A DNA stretch of 64,000 bases from NCBI GenBank assembly GCA_015066625.1, contig SVOC01000004.1:1-64000 (forward strand), in the 5' to 3' direction. Source of the DNA: Oscillospiraceae bacterium (GTDB lineage Bacteria; Bacillota; Clostridia; Oscillospirales; Acutalibacteraceae). Positions 16,734-25,014 of this stretch are shown here, piece after piece; within the stretch, counting starts at the first letter, position 1; each line of letters begins with the position of its first letter. A program made the translations under genes and the position numbers. A model generated the notes under the pieces. That model made no database searches. It saw nothing but the letters and a program-made list of their open reading frames with translations, and was not told where the DNA came from.

Positions 16734-17972
16734 ATGGATTTAAAGAAAATTATTGACTGCAAGGAATCCGCCGCAAAATACATAATCGATGAGATTACTC
16801 ATGTTATCAAAACCTGCGGTAAAAGAGATCCCGGTTCCGAGGGCGAAAAGAAAGCCTGCGAGTATATGGCAAAGGTGCTGGAGGACTGCGGCTGTGAGGA
16901 TGTAAAGGTTGAACCCTGTGAGGTTGCACCCAAGGCATTCTACGGCTGGATTTATTTCACAATTACCTTTGTTCTTATTTCAATCGCGCTGTTTTTCTTC
17001 TTTCCCGTTGCAGGAATTCCTCTTATTGCTGCCGGATTTGCCATTGTTCTTCTTCAGTTCGGTGTTTATAAAAAGCTTCTTGACCCTCTGTTCAAGAAGA
17101 AAACAAGCCATAACGTAACCGCAATCAAGAAGTGCACAGGCGAAATCAAAAGAAGAATTATCTTCAACGGTCATCCCGATGCAACATGGGAATGGCCCGT
17201 TAACTATGCATTCGGCGGCGTAGGCTTTGAGGCACACGCAATTATCGTTGTTGTCGGTGCACTTTATTACCTGGTTCTTTCAATAATGTATGTTGCACAG
17301 AACGGTGTTGCCTTTGCAATGCCCGACCTTGAAAATCCTCTTATCAAAGCAGGTCTGTGGGGTCTTCTTTTTGTTCCCTTCACAATCGGACTTTACTTTA
17401 TGGAAAACTATAAGCTTGTTGTTGACGGTGCAAACGATAACCTTACAGGCTGCTATATGGGTATTGCAGTGCTCAAATACCTTAAGGATGCAGGCATTGA
17501 GCTTGAAAATACGGAAGTGGGCGTTATTCTTACAGGTTCAGAGGAAATCGGCCTCAGAGGCGCAAAGGCTTGGGTTGATGCACACAAGAACGATTTCAAG
17601 GATGTACCCACATTCATTTATTCATTCGATACAATCAACGAGCCCAAGTATCTTATGGCAAACTACCGTGACCTTAACGGCACGGTTAAATCCGATGCAG
17701 AGGTTGCAGACCTTTTCTTTGAAGCGGCTCAGGCAGTAGGTGTGCCCTGCAAGAAGGGCTGGATTCCTCCTCTCGGCGGTGCGGTTGATGCGGCGGCATT
17801 TACTCAGGGCGGATTCAGAGCAGCAGGCGTTACAGGCCTTAACCACAAGCTTGAAAGATATTATCACACAAGACTTGATAATGTTGAAAGCCTTAACAAG
17901 GACGGCATTGCAAACTGCTTTGCCGCAACTGTAAAGACCCTTGAAATGTTTGACGCAGGCGCAAAACAGTAA
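16734..17972 (+). CDS. Membrane-anchored M28 aminopeptidase-like protein
   Basis: M28-family metallopeptidase of 412 residues with membrane segments inserted inside the catalytic fold. Metal ligands are visible in order: GHPDA (about 144-148), DGANDN (Asp in the bridging site), GSEEIGLRG with paired Glu, and the terminal His in YYHTRLDN. Two hydrophobic helices at about 60-105 and two to three at 160-225 interrupt the domain, an arrangement seen in some Firmicutes M28 proteins. AAAGGAGG precedes the ATG. It is transcribed alone. It likely trims peptides at the membrane; side of the membrane and substrate are unknown. Confidence 0.85.
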   Translation: MDLKKIIDCKESAAKYIIDEITHVIKTCGKRDPGSEGEKKACEYMAKVLEDCGCEDVKVEPCEVAPKAFYGWIYFTITFVLISIALFFFFPVAGIPLIAAGFAIVLLQFGVYKKLLDPLFKKKTSHNVTAIKKCTGEIKRRIIFNGHPDATWEWPVNYAFGGVGFEAHAIIVVVGALYYLVLSIMYVAQNGVAFAMPDLENPLIKAGLWGLLFVPFTIGLYFMENYKLVVDGANDNLTGCYMGIAVLKYLKDAGIELENTEVGVILTGSEEIGLRGAKAWVDAHKNDFKDVPTFIYSFDTINEPKYLMANYRDLNGTVKSDAEVADLFFEAAQAVGVPCKKGWIPPLGGAVDAAAFTQGGFRAAGVTGLNHKLERYYHTRLDNVESLNKDGIANCFAATVKTLEMFDAGAKQ

Positions 17973-17986
17973 AAAACAATATGTTG

Positions 17987-18014
17987 AAAGCGGATTGCAT
18001 GGCAATCCGCTTTT
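17987..18014 (+). terminator. Intrinsic terminator
   Basis: AAAGCGGATTGC pairs with GCAATCCGCTTT, then TTGTTT. Confidence 0.88.
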
Positions 18015-18034
18015 GTTTATGCGAAAAATCTTTT

Positions 18035-18063
18035 TTGACATAATATTACTTAAATGGTATAAT
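18035..18063 (+). promoter_or_regulatory. Consensus SigA promoter of sigma-factor gene
   Basis: TTGACA, 17-base spacer, TATAAT: a perfect housekeeping promoter 36 bases before the TTG start at 18099. The sigma gene therefore appears constitutively transcribed, with control likely at protein level. Confidence 0.85.
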
Positions 18064-18098
18064 TAATCGAATCTGCAAACAGAAAGAGGTGATATGCG

Positions 18099-18647
18099 TT
18101 GATAAGTGCGGAAAGGGCAAAAGAGATTGCCGATTTATATTATGGCGACGTATATCATCTTTGCCTTTCAAGGCTCATAAGCGAAGATGATGCTGATGAG
18201 GTTACTCAGGAAGTGTTTCTTTTCTTTCAGGAGAATTGTGACGGACTTGATGATAAATATATCAAGGCGTGGCTTTATGCTGTTGCCAACAATAAAATAA
18301 AAGAGCAGTTCAGAATTATTGCAAAACGGGAAAAGGAGCTTATTTTCGGGCAGGTGTCCGGTGCGGATACAAGTGCAGAGATTCTTTATGAAATTGAAGA
18401 AGAGAATAAAATATCTGCGGAAGAAATTGAACAAAAGAAAAAAGATATACTTTCTTCGTTGAGTGAAGCAGAGCTGAAACTTTTTGAAATGGTTTATGTA
18501 AAACATATGGAATACAAAGAGCTTGCGGCGGCTTTTAATATTTCAGAGCACGCGGTAGCGGCAAGAGTTTTCAGGCTCAGAATGAAAATAAAAGAAAGAG
18601 TATCCTTTGTTTTTATGGCGGTTTTGCTTCTTTTTATGAGATTTTAA
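18099..18647 (+). CDS. Sigma-70-family (ECF-like) sigma factor with hydrophobic tail
   Basis: Alternative sigma factor of 182 residues. Region 2 spans about 10-75 (YHLCLSRLISEDDADEVTQE, then IKAWLYAVANNKIKEQF). Region 4 spans about 115-168 (ILSSLSEAELKLFEMVYVKHM, then YKELAAAFNISEHAVAARVFRLR). The last 17 residues, ERVSFVFMAVLLLFMRF, are strongly hydrophobic and could tether the protein to the membrane or bind a membrane anti-sigma. Start is TTG at 18099 with AAAGAGGTGAT upstream; the nearby ATG leads to an immediate stop. The next gene encodes a membrane protein placed where an anti-sigma would be. Candidate target promoters are the GCGTGA-N17-CATATATA sites. Confidence 0.85.
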   Translation: MISAERAKEIADLYYGDVYHLCLSRLISEDDADEVTQEVFLFFQENCDGLDDKYIKAWLYAVANNKIKEQFRIIAKREKELIFGQVSGADTSAEILYEIEEENKISAEEIEQKKKDILSSLSEAELKLFEMVYVKHMEYKELAAAFNISEHAVAARVFRLRMKIKERVSFVFMAVLLLFMRF

Positions 18648-18676
18648 AAAATTTTTTAAAAAAATTAAAAATTTTT

Positions 18677-18707
18677 GCGTGATAAAATGCAAAAACCTTC
18701 ATATATA
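18677..18707 (+). promoter_or_regulatory. ECF-like promoter, copy B
   Basis: GCGTGA, 17 bases, CATATATA, located between the sigma-factor gene and the membrane-protein gene 55 bases downstream. This is the position expected for autoregulation of a sigma/anti-sigma pair. Same pattern as 15088 and 36042. Confidence 0.65.
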
Positions 18708-18761
18708 TATGGAGGAGGTTTTGCATTTTATAAAACATAAAATTCAGGAGGTGAAAAATCC

Positions 18762-19565
18762 ATGGGAAACGAATATGATATGACCGCTGAAAGGCAATCC
18801 TTAAAGGACAAGCTTACGGCAATAATTCTGCTTGAAACTTCAAAAGACTATAAGGAAATGGACAGCGACCTTGTAACCGAGTGCGTTGATTTTCTCATGG
18901 AGCTTGAAGAAAAACAAAAACTCACACAAGAAGAAATCAAACAAAGAGTAAATACCATACCGTTCATCGGCAAAGTGACAGCCATAGGCTCAAACGCTAA
19001 AAAGAAAATAAGAGCCAAGCGGCTTATCATAATTGCCGCAGTGCTTGCGCTTCTCCTTGCATTATTCGGTCTGTTTGCTTCAAGCGGCGACGAAGCCTTG
19101 CAGGCATATATGGAGCTGGGCGATGCCCTTTTTGATATGCCTCCCGGCGAAACTGTGGAATTTAACGGAATAACCATAGTGGGCAAGCCCTATAAAAGCA
19201 GATATTACGATTCGGCTGAAGACTTGGCGGCAGAAGAAGGTATTAAAATTCTTTGCCCCACCTGGTTGCCCCGCGGCGAAAAGATTGTTTCCGCCTACCA
19301 TGAACTTAACATATATGAAGAATGTTATGTGTTGATATGCAGTGATGCCACTTACAGCGTAGAAATCAGGTTCGATTCAAAATTAGATGATGCTGCAAAA
19401 CAGAATTCTGTTGAAGCAGAAGCAGGCGGCTTTAAATTTTATTACTTTGTGAGAGATGATCATGCACAGGCTGAATTGGAGTATAACGGTCTGGTGTATT
19501 CAATCGGATCATATACAGAAGAAGAACTGTTTAAAATTATTGAAAGTTTAAGGGAGATTGGTTGA
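18762..19565 (+). CDS. Single-pass membrane protein, candidate anti-sigma
   Basis: A 267-residue protein with a cytosolic helical N-terminus (1-85), one transmembrane segment (about 87-106, RLIIIAAVLALLLALFGLF) and an extracytoplasmic domain (115-267) resembling DUF4367 (ILCPTWLPRGEKIV, then a compact beta fold ending EELFKIIESLREIG). DUF4367 domains are common on membrane partners of Firmicutes sigma factors. It has a strong AGGAGGTG site. It is preceded by promoter copy B and the sigma gene, and followed two bases later by a secreted protein. The anti-sigma role is inferred from context and topology. Confidence 0.7.
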   Translation: MGNEYDMTAERQSLKDKLTAIILLETSKDYKEMDSDLVTECVDFLMELEEKQKLTQEEIKQRVNTIPFIGKVTAIGSNAKKKIRAKRLIIIAAVLALLLALFGLFASSGDEALQAYMELGDALFDMPPGETVEFNGITIVGKPYKSRYYDSAEDLAAEEGIKILCPTWLPRGEKIVSAYHELNIYEECYVLICSDATYSVEIRFDSKLDDAAKQNSVEAEAGGFKFYYFVRDDHAQAELEYNGLVYSIGSYTEEELFKIIESLREIG

Positions 19566-19566
19566 T

Positions 19567-19935
19567 ATGAAAAAATTATTTGCATTTATTTTATCGATAT
19601 CTTTTATTTTCGGTGCAATGACCGTTACCGCAAATGCGGCAGACAGCCTTGATGCACCCCACATAGATTTTATTTTTGAAGAAGGCACACTTGTTGAAAT
19701 TCAGGAGAGAATCATTGCCGACCTTACAGGCGAGGATGACGGCGTTGAAACCTGTAATATCCTCTGCGACCTTCTGGGCCACAAGCTTGAAACAGGTGTA
19801 ACTACATCAATCACACACAACGCAAGTTCAACAAACCCCAGATGTCTGGAAAAAAAACATCAATACGAAATCTGTTCAAGATGTGATTACAGTAAGTATA
19901 CACTTATATCCAGCAAATATATCAGCTGCTGCTGA
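19567..19935 (+). CDS. Small secreted Cys-rich protein
   Basis: A 122-residue secreted protein with signal peptide cleaved near ANAA. The C-terminal half holds paired cysteines (CNILCDLLGH, then CLEKKHQYEICSRCDYSKYT, and a terminal CC), resembling the Cys/His modules repeated in secreted Ruminococcaceae proteins. The ATG at 19567 lies two bases after the previous stop, so it is in the sigma operon. Probably an envelope protein made under the same signal. No function assigned. Confidence 0.65.
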   Translation: MKKLFAFILSISFIFGAMTVTANAADSLDAPHIDFIFEEGTLVEIQERIIADLTGEDDGVETCNILCDLLGHKLETGVTTSITHNASSTNPRCLEKKHQYEICSRCDYSKYTLISSKYISCC

Positions 19936-19957
19936 GTAAAAATCTGATAAATCTTTT

Positions 19958-19987
19958 GCCGGTGTGCTCTCCGCACACCGGCTTTTT
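19958..19987 (+). terminator. Terminator of the sigma operon
   Basis: GCCGGTGTG pairs with CACACCGGC, then TTTTT. Confidence 0.9.
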
Positions 19988-20025
19988 GGGTCAGTGTGCA
20001 GAGTTAATTTGATTTTGTCAAGCAG

Positions 20026-20052
20026 AAAAAGCACCTCAGAAGAGGTGCTTTT
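20026..20052. terminator. Bidirectional terminator
   Basis: AAAAAGCACCTC pairs with GAGGTGCTTTT around a four-base loop, just beyond the 3' end of the minus-strand membrane protein. Confidence 0.85.
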
Positions 20053-20066
20053 GGTCAAATCTAATA

Positions 20067-20978
20067 TCATACTTGGGAAGGCGATGTTTCTTTAACAGCA
20101 TTGTCTTTTTTATCCAGAAGCGATGTGAAATTGATTATGAACAATAAAGCATAGGCAACCCACATGGGCAGATTTTCAATGAATGCACTTTTGCCCACTG
20201 TTACCAGCAGAATAAGCATAAGAACGAGCACGGCAACGAAAAATACGGTTGCGAATATGTATTTCTTCTCTTTCTGTTTTGACTTGTGGAAGAGGAATAT
20301 AATCACGCCTGCCGCTCCCAAAAATGCAAAGATAAGAGCAGTTGCCCAGTGTGATAAGCAACGGGCTGTCATAACAAGGTCAAGACCTGCTGACGGCACA
20401 TTGATTGTTACAAAAATAGAAGCACAGCCTATGGATGTAACAATAACACCGGCTTTACCTTTGTAATTGTTTTTGCGGTACATATAAAGCGTGTTTGTGA
20501 AAATTGAGAGCGATGCAAGAATGCCCCAGATTCTGAAATACCAGGGATAACGCAGACCCAGCATACTTGCCGTAACGTCAGTCAGGATATTTCCGAATTG
20601 TTCGGGAAAACTTAAAAATCCGTACCAGGTGATAAACGCAAAGCCTGCAATAAGATTTGCCATACAAAAAGCCGTGGTGCCTTTGCTGATTTTCTCGGCA
20701 AACAGTATCTTTTTAATAAAGAATGCATAAGAAAACAGAAGTACGGTTGAAAAAATCACCCATATCCAATAGATTGCCGCGTTGGCATACAAGGGTTCAT
20801 GGAGCATACCGTCAAATTTTGCAACAAAATCTGCAGACGGTAAAAGCAAATCTTCTTCGGTGGGAATAATATAAGGGAATTGATCCCATCGCATAAATAC
20901 AGACATCCATAAGCCGTAAATAAGTGCAACCGCACTGCATAAGCCCATATAGATTTTCATTATTTTTTTATCACTCAT
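20067..20978 (-). CDS. Multi-pass membrane protein, unknown
   Basis: A 303-residue protein with about eight transmembrane helices (residues 10-30, 70-92, 105-125, 148-165, 180-200, 215-235, 245-265, 272-290) and a short charged tail. I do not recognise a transporter or enzyme signature. The ATG at 20978 follows AAGGAG by eight bases; a GTG three codons upstream is less likely. It is a single gene. The region 20979-21366 beyond holds a hairpin, the tRNA fragment and the recombinase-arm-like repeats. Confidence 0.65.
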   Translation of the reverse strand: MSDKKIMKIYMGLCSAVALIYGLWMSVFMRWDQFPYIIPTEEDLLLPSADFVAKFDGMLHEPLYANAAIYWIWVIFSTVLLFSYAFFIKKILFAEKISKGTTAFCMANLIAGFAFITWYGFLSFPEQFGNILTDVTASMLGLRYPWYFRIWGILASLSIFTNTLYMYRKNNYKGKAGVIVTSIGCASIFVTINVPSAGLDLVMTARCLSHWATALIFAFLGAAGVIIFLFHKSKQKEKKYIFATVFFVAVLVLMLILLVTVGKSAFIENLPMWVAYALLFIINFTSLLDKKDNAVKETSPSQV

Positions 20979-21137
20979 AAATATCACTCCTTAATTTGAT
21001 TTTATCACGAAAACAAGGAGAAATCAAGGAAAAACAGATTGCAATGAAGGTTCTGTTTCATTTTACTGCAATTGTAAGAGTCTGAGCATCTTTGCCGATA
21101 GGAAATTCAATGCACTTGAATTTTCAAAAAAATAAAA

Positions 21138-21162
21138 CCGAAAGATTGTTAAAATCCTTCGG
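21138..21162 (-). terminator. Hairpin next to tRNA fragment
   Basis: CCGAA-GATT pairs with AATC-TTCGG around GTTAA. It follows the tRNA 3' fragment on the minus strand, as a terminator would in the ancestral tRNA gene. Confidence 0.5.
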
Positions 21163-21169
21163 CTTGTGA

Positions 21170-21212
21170 TGGTCGGAGTGCAGAGTTTCGAACTCTGGGC
21201 CTCGAGGTCCCC
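21170..21212 (-). pseudogene. 3' fragment of tRNA-Pro (candidate att site)
   Basis: Read on the minus strand this is the 3' half of a proline tRNA: end of the anticodon loop (GGGA), 3' anticodon stem, variable loop, full T arm (CAGAG-TTCGAAA-CTCTG), acceptor strand CACTCCG and ACCA. Forty-one of 42 aligned bases match the intact tRNA-Pro at 30751. The 5' half is missing. Such 3' duplicates are left when an element integrates into a tRNA gene. The one mismatch and a different loop base suggest origin from another Pro isoacceptor, which is the alternative explanation. Confidence 0.75.
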
Positions 21213-21310
21213 AATTTTAGTGGCGGATGTTTTTCGCCGTTTTTTATTGCAAAAATCAAGGTATATCAACGGTTTTCATTCCGATAGTGTCCACCGTTTT
21301 CCATAGACGT

Positions 21311-21329
21311 TTAGTCACTTATTAGTCAC
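21311..21329 (+). repeat. Direct TTAGTCAC repeats near att-like site
   Basis: TTAGTCAC at 21311 and 21322 (11-base spacing), about 100 bases inside the tRNA fragment. Short direct repeats beside an att core are typical arm sites for tyrosine recombinases. No recombinase gene is present. Confidence 0.4.
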
Positions 21330-21366
21330 TAAACCCAAAATAACATCAGCAACATTTGGTGTTTAA

Positions 21367-22332
21367 TTATCGGCTGTATTCCTTTGCTTTTTCAAAAAGC
21401 TCCGCTCTGTTTGCAGTTTCGAGCTTGCGGTATATTGCCGCTGTATGTTTTTTGATTGTGCTTTCGGTTACGAAAAGTGTTTCTGCAATAACCTTGCGTT
21501 TTTTGTTTTCGAGCAGGAAGCGCAATACCTCTTTTTCTCTCTGAGAAAGAGTATCTACCGCACTCCAGTTTTTCATAATGCTTTCAATCTGTTCACTGCT
21601 GAAAGCTTTGATTGCTTCAGCCGTTTCGGCGTGTTGTTCCGTTACCGTAACAGCTTCCTTCGGCGTGTCGGTTATTCCGTAATCCTGCAAAATCGAATAG
21701 AGGAAAAGAATCATTCCTTCTGTTACGATATATGAAATCGAAAGGAATTCAAAGCTTGAATGAATCATATTTTCAACAAGCCATATTGCGATATTGCCGA
21801 TAACAACAAACGCAAGAAACACGGTGTGTTTGCTTGAAACAACGGTTTTCTTGACTGCTGTATGAACAATTACAGCGACCATTGCGGCGAAGTAAGCAAA
21901 AAGAAACACCTTGTAAACCGCATGAAGCGGGCCGTATTCCTTGATGAGAACGGGCTGTCCGTTGACAAAATCAAGTGAAACATTTTTGTAATATATCGGG
22001 AGCCACCCTCCGCTTGCGGCGATTAACAGCATAACCGTATTTACTGCGACAAGAACTTTCGGTAACCATTTAGGATAAGTAAATCGTGACAGAGTCATTA
22101 TCATCATCAGAAGCGAAAACGGAAGAAAGACATTGCCGAGATATGCAATTCTGTTTGACCAGAGTGCTGCATCGAGCGTTTTTGAAAGGGATAACAAGAA
22201 ATAGCCAAAGTCACAAACTGCAACGGAAACAAACAACAAAAGCAGCCACTTGTCGTGTTTACGGTCAACGTAATAATAAACGCCGATCATAAGAAGCGAA
22301 ACCGCCATTGCTAAACCGTAAACAGTTGACAT
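21367..22332 (-). CDS. 7TM-anchored LuxR-type regulator
   Basis: A 321-residue protein joining seven transmembrane helices (about residues 3-220), of the type found at the N-terminus of some Firmicutes histidine kinases, to a C-terminal LuxR helix-turn-helix (about 255-320: LSQREKEVLRFLLENKKRK, then VTESTIKKHTAAIYRKL). It contains no kinase or receiver domain, so a membrane-sensed signal would act directly on DNA binding. It is divergent from the SPFH operon and is the only regulator inside the putative island, so that operon is its likely target. Membrane one-component regulators of this build are uncommon. Confidence 0.8.
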   Translation of the reverse strand: MSTVYGLAMAVSLLMIGVYYYVDRKHDKWLLLLFVSVAVCDFGYFLLSLSKTLDAALWSNRIAYLGNVFLPFSLLMMIMTLSRFTYPKWLPKVLVAVNTVMLLIAASGGWLPIYYKNVSLDFVNGQPVLIKEYGPLHAVYKVFLFAYFAAMVAVIVHTAVKKTVVSSKHTVFLAFVVIGNIAIWLVENMIHSSFEFLSISYIVTEGMILFLYSILQDYGITDTPKEAVTVTEQHAETAEAIKAFSSEQIESIMKNWSAVDTLSQREKEVLRFLLENKKRKVIAETLFVTESTIKKHTAAIYRKLETANRAELFEKAKEYSR

Positions 22333-22454
22333 ATTATCCCTCCTTTATTCTGAATATGTATTATTCTATCATAATTTGTCCGTAGTGTCAAACAACGAAA
22401 TGCAACGGTGTTTTTTGTAAATTTGCACAAATTAAAAATGCTGTTTTTGACACG

Positions 22455-22503
22455 GTAGCCCTAAAGGTAGCCTTTTTTTAAAGGAAGTAGCCTTTGGGGC
22501 TAC
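22455..22503 (+). promoter_or_regulatory. Inverted repeat upstream of SPFH operon
   Basis: GTAGCCCTAAAGG (22455-22467) pairs with CCTTTGGGGCTAC (22491-22503, one G-U). The loop contains a second GGTAGCC/AAAGG pairing. It lies between the divergent regulator and the operon, followed by a T-rich tract. It could be a leader terminator or a regulator binding site. Confidence 0.5.
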
Positions 22504-22576
22504 TTATTTTTAAATATAAAAGAAAATACAATAAAATTACACAGTATAAATTTAAATCCGAAAGGAGAAATATGAT

Positions 22577-23899
22577 ATGGGACTTATTAAAGCAGGAATC
22601 GGCGCACTCGGCGGTGTGCTCGCAGACCAGTGGAAGGAATTTTTCTACTGTGATTCACTTGAAAATGACGTGCTTATGGTGAAAGGACAGAAGCGTGTAG
22701 GCGGACGGTCTTCCAACACCAAAGGCAGCGACAATATCATTTCCAATGGCTCGGGTATTGCGGTTGCAGACGGTCAGTGCATGATTATCGTAGAGCAGGG
22801 CAAGGTTGTTGAGGTTTGCGCAGAGCCCGGTGAATTCACATATGATTCATCGACAGAACCCAGCATTTTCTCGGGTAAACTCGGTGACAGCATCAAAGAA
22901 ACATTCAAACTCATTGGCAAAAGATTTACATACGGCGGCGATACAGGCAAGGATCAGAGAGTTTATTATTTCAACACAAAAGAAATTCTTGACAACAAAT
23001 TCGGTACACCCAACCCCTTTATGTTTGAGGTTGTCAACAAAAGAATAGGTATGGCAAGAACCGTTCAGGTAAGATGCAACGGTGTTTATTCCTACAAAAT
23101 CACAGACCCGCTTCTTTTCTATACAAAAATTGCAGGCAATGTTGACGACGAGTACAGAAGAGAAGAAATAGATATGCAGCTCAAGACAGAGTTTATCTCT
23201 GCGCTTCAGCCTGCATTTGCAAGACTTACCGAGCTTGAGCTTCGCCCTGCACAGATTCCTGCACACACTGCCGAGCTTAAGGACGCAATGAATGCGGCAC
23301 TTAAATCCGAATGGACAGACCGCAGAGGTATTTCTGTTGAATCCATTGCGCTCAATCCCATTACCCTCACAGACGAGGATATGAAGAAGATTACGCAGAT
23401 GGAAGATGCCGCAACAATGGGCTCTAACCCGTTTATGATGGCAGGCAGAATGACCGACGCACAGGCAAGCGCAATGGAAGCAGCCGCAAACAACCCCAAC
23501 GGCGCAATGAACGGCTTTATGGGCTTCAATATGGCTATGGGTGCCAACGGCGGCTTCAATGCGGCACAGATGTATCAGGCAGGCGTACAGCAGCAACAGC
23601 AGCAGGCAACTCCCGCACCGACACCTTCTGCTGACGGTTGGAAATGTGCCTGCGGTGCAACCGTCAGCGGTAAATTCTGCACAGAATGCGGAGCAAAGAA
23701 GCCCGAAGCAGAAGGCTGGACTTGTTCTTGCGGTGCTGTGAACAAAGGCAAGTTCTGCCCCAACTGCGGACAGAAAAAGCCCGAGGGTGCACCGCTTTAT
23801 CAGTGTGACAAATGCGGTTGGAAACCCGAAGACCCCCACAATCCGCCGAAGTTCTGCCCCGAATGCGGCGACACATTTGATTCAAGCGATATTCAATAA
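22577..23899 (+). CDS. SPFH-domain protein with three zinc ribbons
   Basis: A 440-residue protein related to the YdjI/virion-core-like SPFH group. Residues about 20-290 form the SPFH-type domain (early FYCDSLENDVLMVKG, then VRCNGVYSYKITDPLLFY, and RGISVESIALNPITLTDED). A Gly/Ala/Met/Gln-rich linker follows (about 290-350, with seven consecutive Gln). Three treble-clef zinc ribbons end the protein: CACGATVSGKFCTECG, CSCGAVNKGKFCPNCG, and CDKCGW...FCPECG. AAAGGAG lies upstream of the ATG. It is the first gene of a compact operon with other zinc-ribbon and membrane proteins. SPFH proteins scaffold membrane microdomains; here it likely organises the products that follow. Confidence 0.82.
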   Translation: MGLIKAGIGALGGVLADQWKEFFYCDSLENDVLMVKGQKRVGGRSSNTKGSDNIISNGSGIAVADGQCMIIVEQGKVVEVCAEPGEFTYDSSTEPSIFSGKLGDSIKETFKLIGKRFTYGGDTGKDQRVYYFNTKEILDNKFGTPNPFMFEVVNKRIGMARTVQVRCNGVYSYKITDPLLFYTKIAGNVDDEYRREEIDMQLKTEFISALQPAFARLTELELRPAQIPAHTAELKDAMNAALKSEWTDRRGISVESIALNPITLTDEDMKKITQMEDAATMGSNPFMMAGRMTDAQASAMEAAANNPNGAMNGFMGFNMAMGANGGFNAAQMYQAGVQQQQQQATPAPTPSADGWKCACGATVSGKFCTECGAKKPEAEGWTCSCGAVNKGKFCPNCGQKKPEGAPLYQCDKCGWKPEDPHNPPKFCPECGDTFDSSDIQ

Positions 23900-23921
23900 A
23901 CATTATAAAGGAGATTTAATT

Positions 23922-24848
23922 ATGGGACTTTTTGACAAGAAATATTGTGACATTTGCGGCGACAAAATCGGACTTTTAGGCAACAGAAAGCTTGAAGACG
24001 GCAATATGTGCAAGGATTGCGCAAAGAAGCTTTCACCGTTTTTCAGTGACAGAAGAGGCTCAACTGTTGATGAAATCAAGCAGCAGCTTGCTTACAGAGA
24101 GCAGAACAAGCAGATTCTTGCCGGCTTTTCACCAATGTTTACATTTGGTGAGGACGATAAAATCTACATCGACCCGATGAAGCAGAGCTTTGTTGTTTCA
24201 CGCCGTAATCCCGGAAGCTGGAGCGATGAAAACCCCGATGTTATTCCGCTTTCAAGTGTTACGGGCTGTAACCTTAGGGTAGATGAAGACCGTGAAGAAA
24301 TTTACACTCAGGGCAAGGACGGCGAGGAGGTAAGCTACAATCCTCCGAGATACAAATTTACATACGATTTCTATATTGACATCAAGGTAAACAATCCCTA
24401 TTTTGATGAAATTACCGCAAGACTCAACGACAGCGATGTTGAGGGTATGGGCACAATGGAATATAACCGCTATCAGCAGATGGTACAGCAGGTTATCAAC
24501 AACCTCACACAGAACGGCAATGCAGGTATGCCGATGAACAACGGATTTAACCAGCCTATGAATCAGGGCTATGCTCCTGCAGGTGCTTACGGTCAGCCCA
24601 ATCCCTATGCTCAGCAGAATCCCTACGGACAGCCTCAGGCAAATCCCTATGTTCAGCAGAATCCTTATGCTCAGCAGCAGGCTAACCCCTACGCACAGCA
24701 GAATCAGTATAATCAACCGATGAACAATGGCTACAATCAGCCTCCCGTACAGCAACCCATATCCCAAAACTGGGTATGTCCTTCTTGTCAGGCGAACAAT
24801 GACGGCGGCAGGTTCTGCGCATTCTGCGGCACACCGAGAAACGGCTGA
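23922..24848 (+). CDS. DUF4428-like protein with prion-like repeat linker and zinc ribbon
   Basis: A 308-residue protein. Residues 8-40 are an N-terminal zinc finger of DUF4428 type (CDICGDKIGLLGNRKLEDG, then CKDCAKKL). Residues 60-200 form a folded beta-rich domain. Residues about 205-285 are low complexity with repeated NPYAQQ/NPYGQP units rich in N, Q, P and Y, prion-like in composition. The end is a zinc ribbon (CPSCQANNDGGRFCAFCG). The ATG at 23922 has AAAGGAG; a longer upstream frame only reflects overlap with the SPFH gene. It is 22 bases after that gene. Likely a partner assembling with the SPFH scaffold; mechanism unknown. Confidence 0.75.
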   Translation: MGLFDKKYCDICGDKIGLLGNRKLEDGNMCKDCAKKLSPFFSDRRGSTVDEIKQQLAYREQNKQILAGFSPMFTFGEDDKIYIDPMKQSFVVSRRNPGSWSDENPDVIPLSSVTGCNLRVDEDREEIYTQGKDGEEVSYNPPRYKFTYDFYIDIKVNNPYFDEITARLNDSDVEGMGTMEYNRYQQMVQQVINNLTQNGNAGMPMNNGFNQPMNQGYAPAGAYGQPNPYAQQNPYGQPQANPYVQQNPYAQQQANPYAQQNQYNQPMNNGYNQPPVQQPISQNWVCPSCQANNDGGRFCAFCGTPRNG

Positions 24849-24853
24849 TTCAT

Positions 24854-25012
24854 ATGAACAAAATGAAAATTGCAATAACAGCTGTAATCATTGCCGTTCT
24901 TGTCGCCTTAACGGCAGGCGTGATATATTACGTCAGAAACAAAATGACTGTTTATGATAAAGACGGTATGGTTTATTCTCAGACAGATGCAAATAAGCAA
25001 GGAGATGATTAA
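24854..25012 (+). CDS. Small single-pass membrane protein
   Basis: A 52-residue peptide, MNKMKIAITAVIIAVLVALT and onward, with one transmembrane helix (about 5-27) and a hydrophilic tail ending KQGDD. It starts 5 bases after the preceding stop and ends 2 bases before the next start, so it fills the operon exactly. Ribosome site is weak; translation is probably coupled. Confidence 0.55.
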   Translation: MNKMKIAITAVIIAVLVALTAGVIYYVRNKMTVYDKDGMVYSQTDANKQGDD

Positions 25013-25014
25013 CC

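Noticed and set aside
21063-21269. 68-codon minus-strand frame over the tRNA fragment
   Set aside because: It spans the tRNA-Pro 3' half and a hairpin; translation there is an artefact.
24252-24875. 207-codon minus-strand frame opposite the NPYAQQ-repeat protein
   Set aside because: It arises from the complement of repetitive Asn/Gln/Pro codons, has no ribosome site, and opposes a well-supported operon gene.
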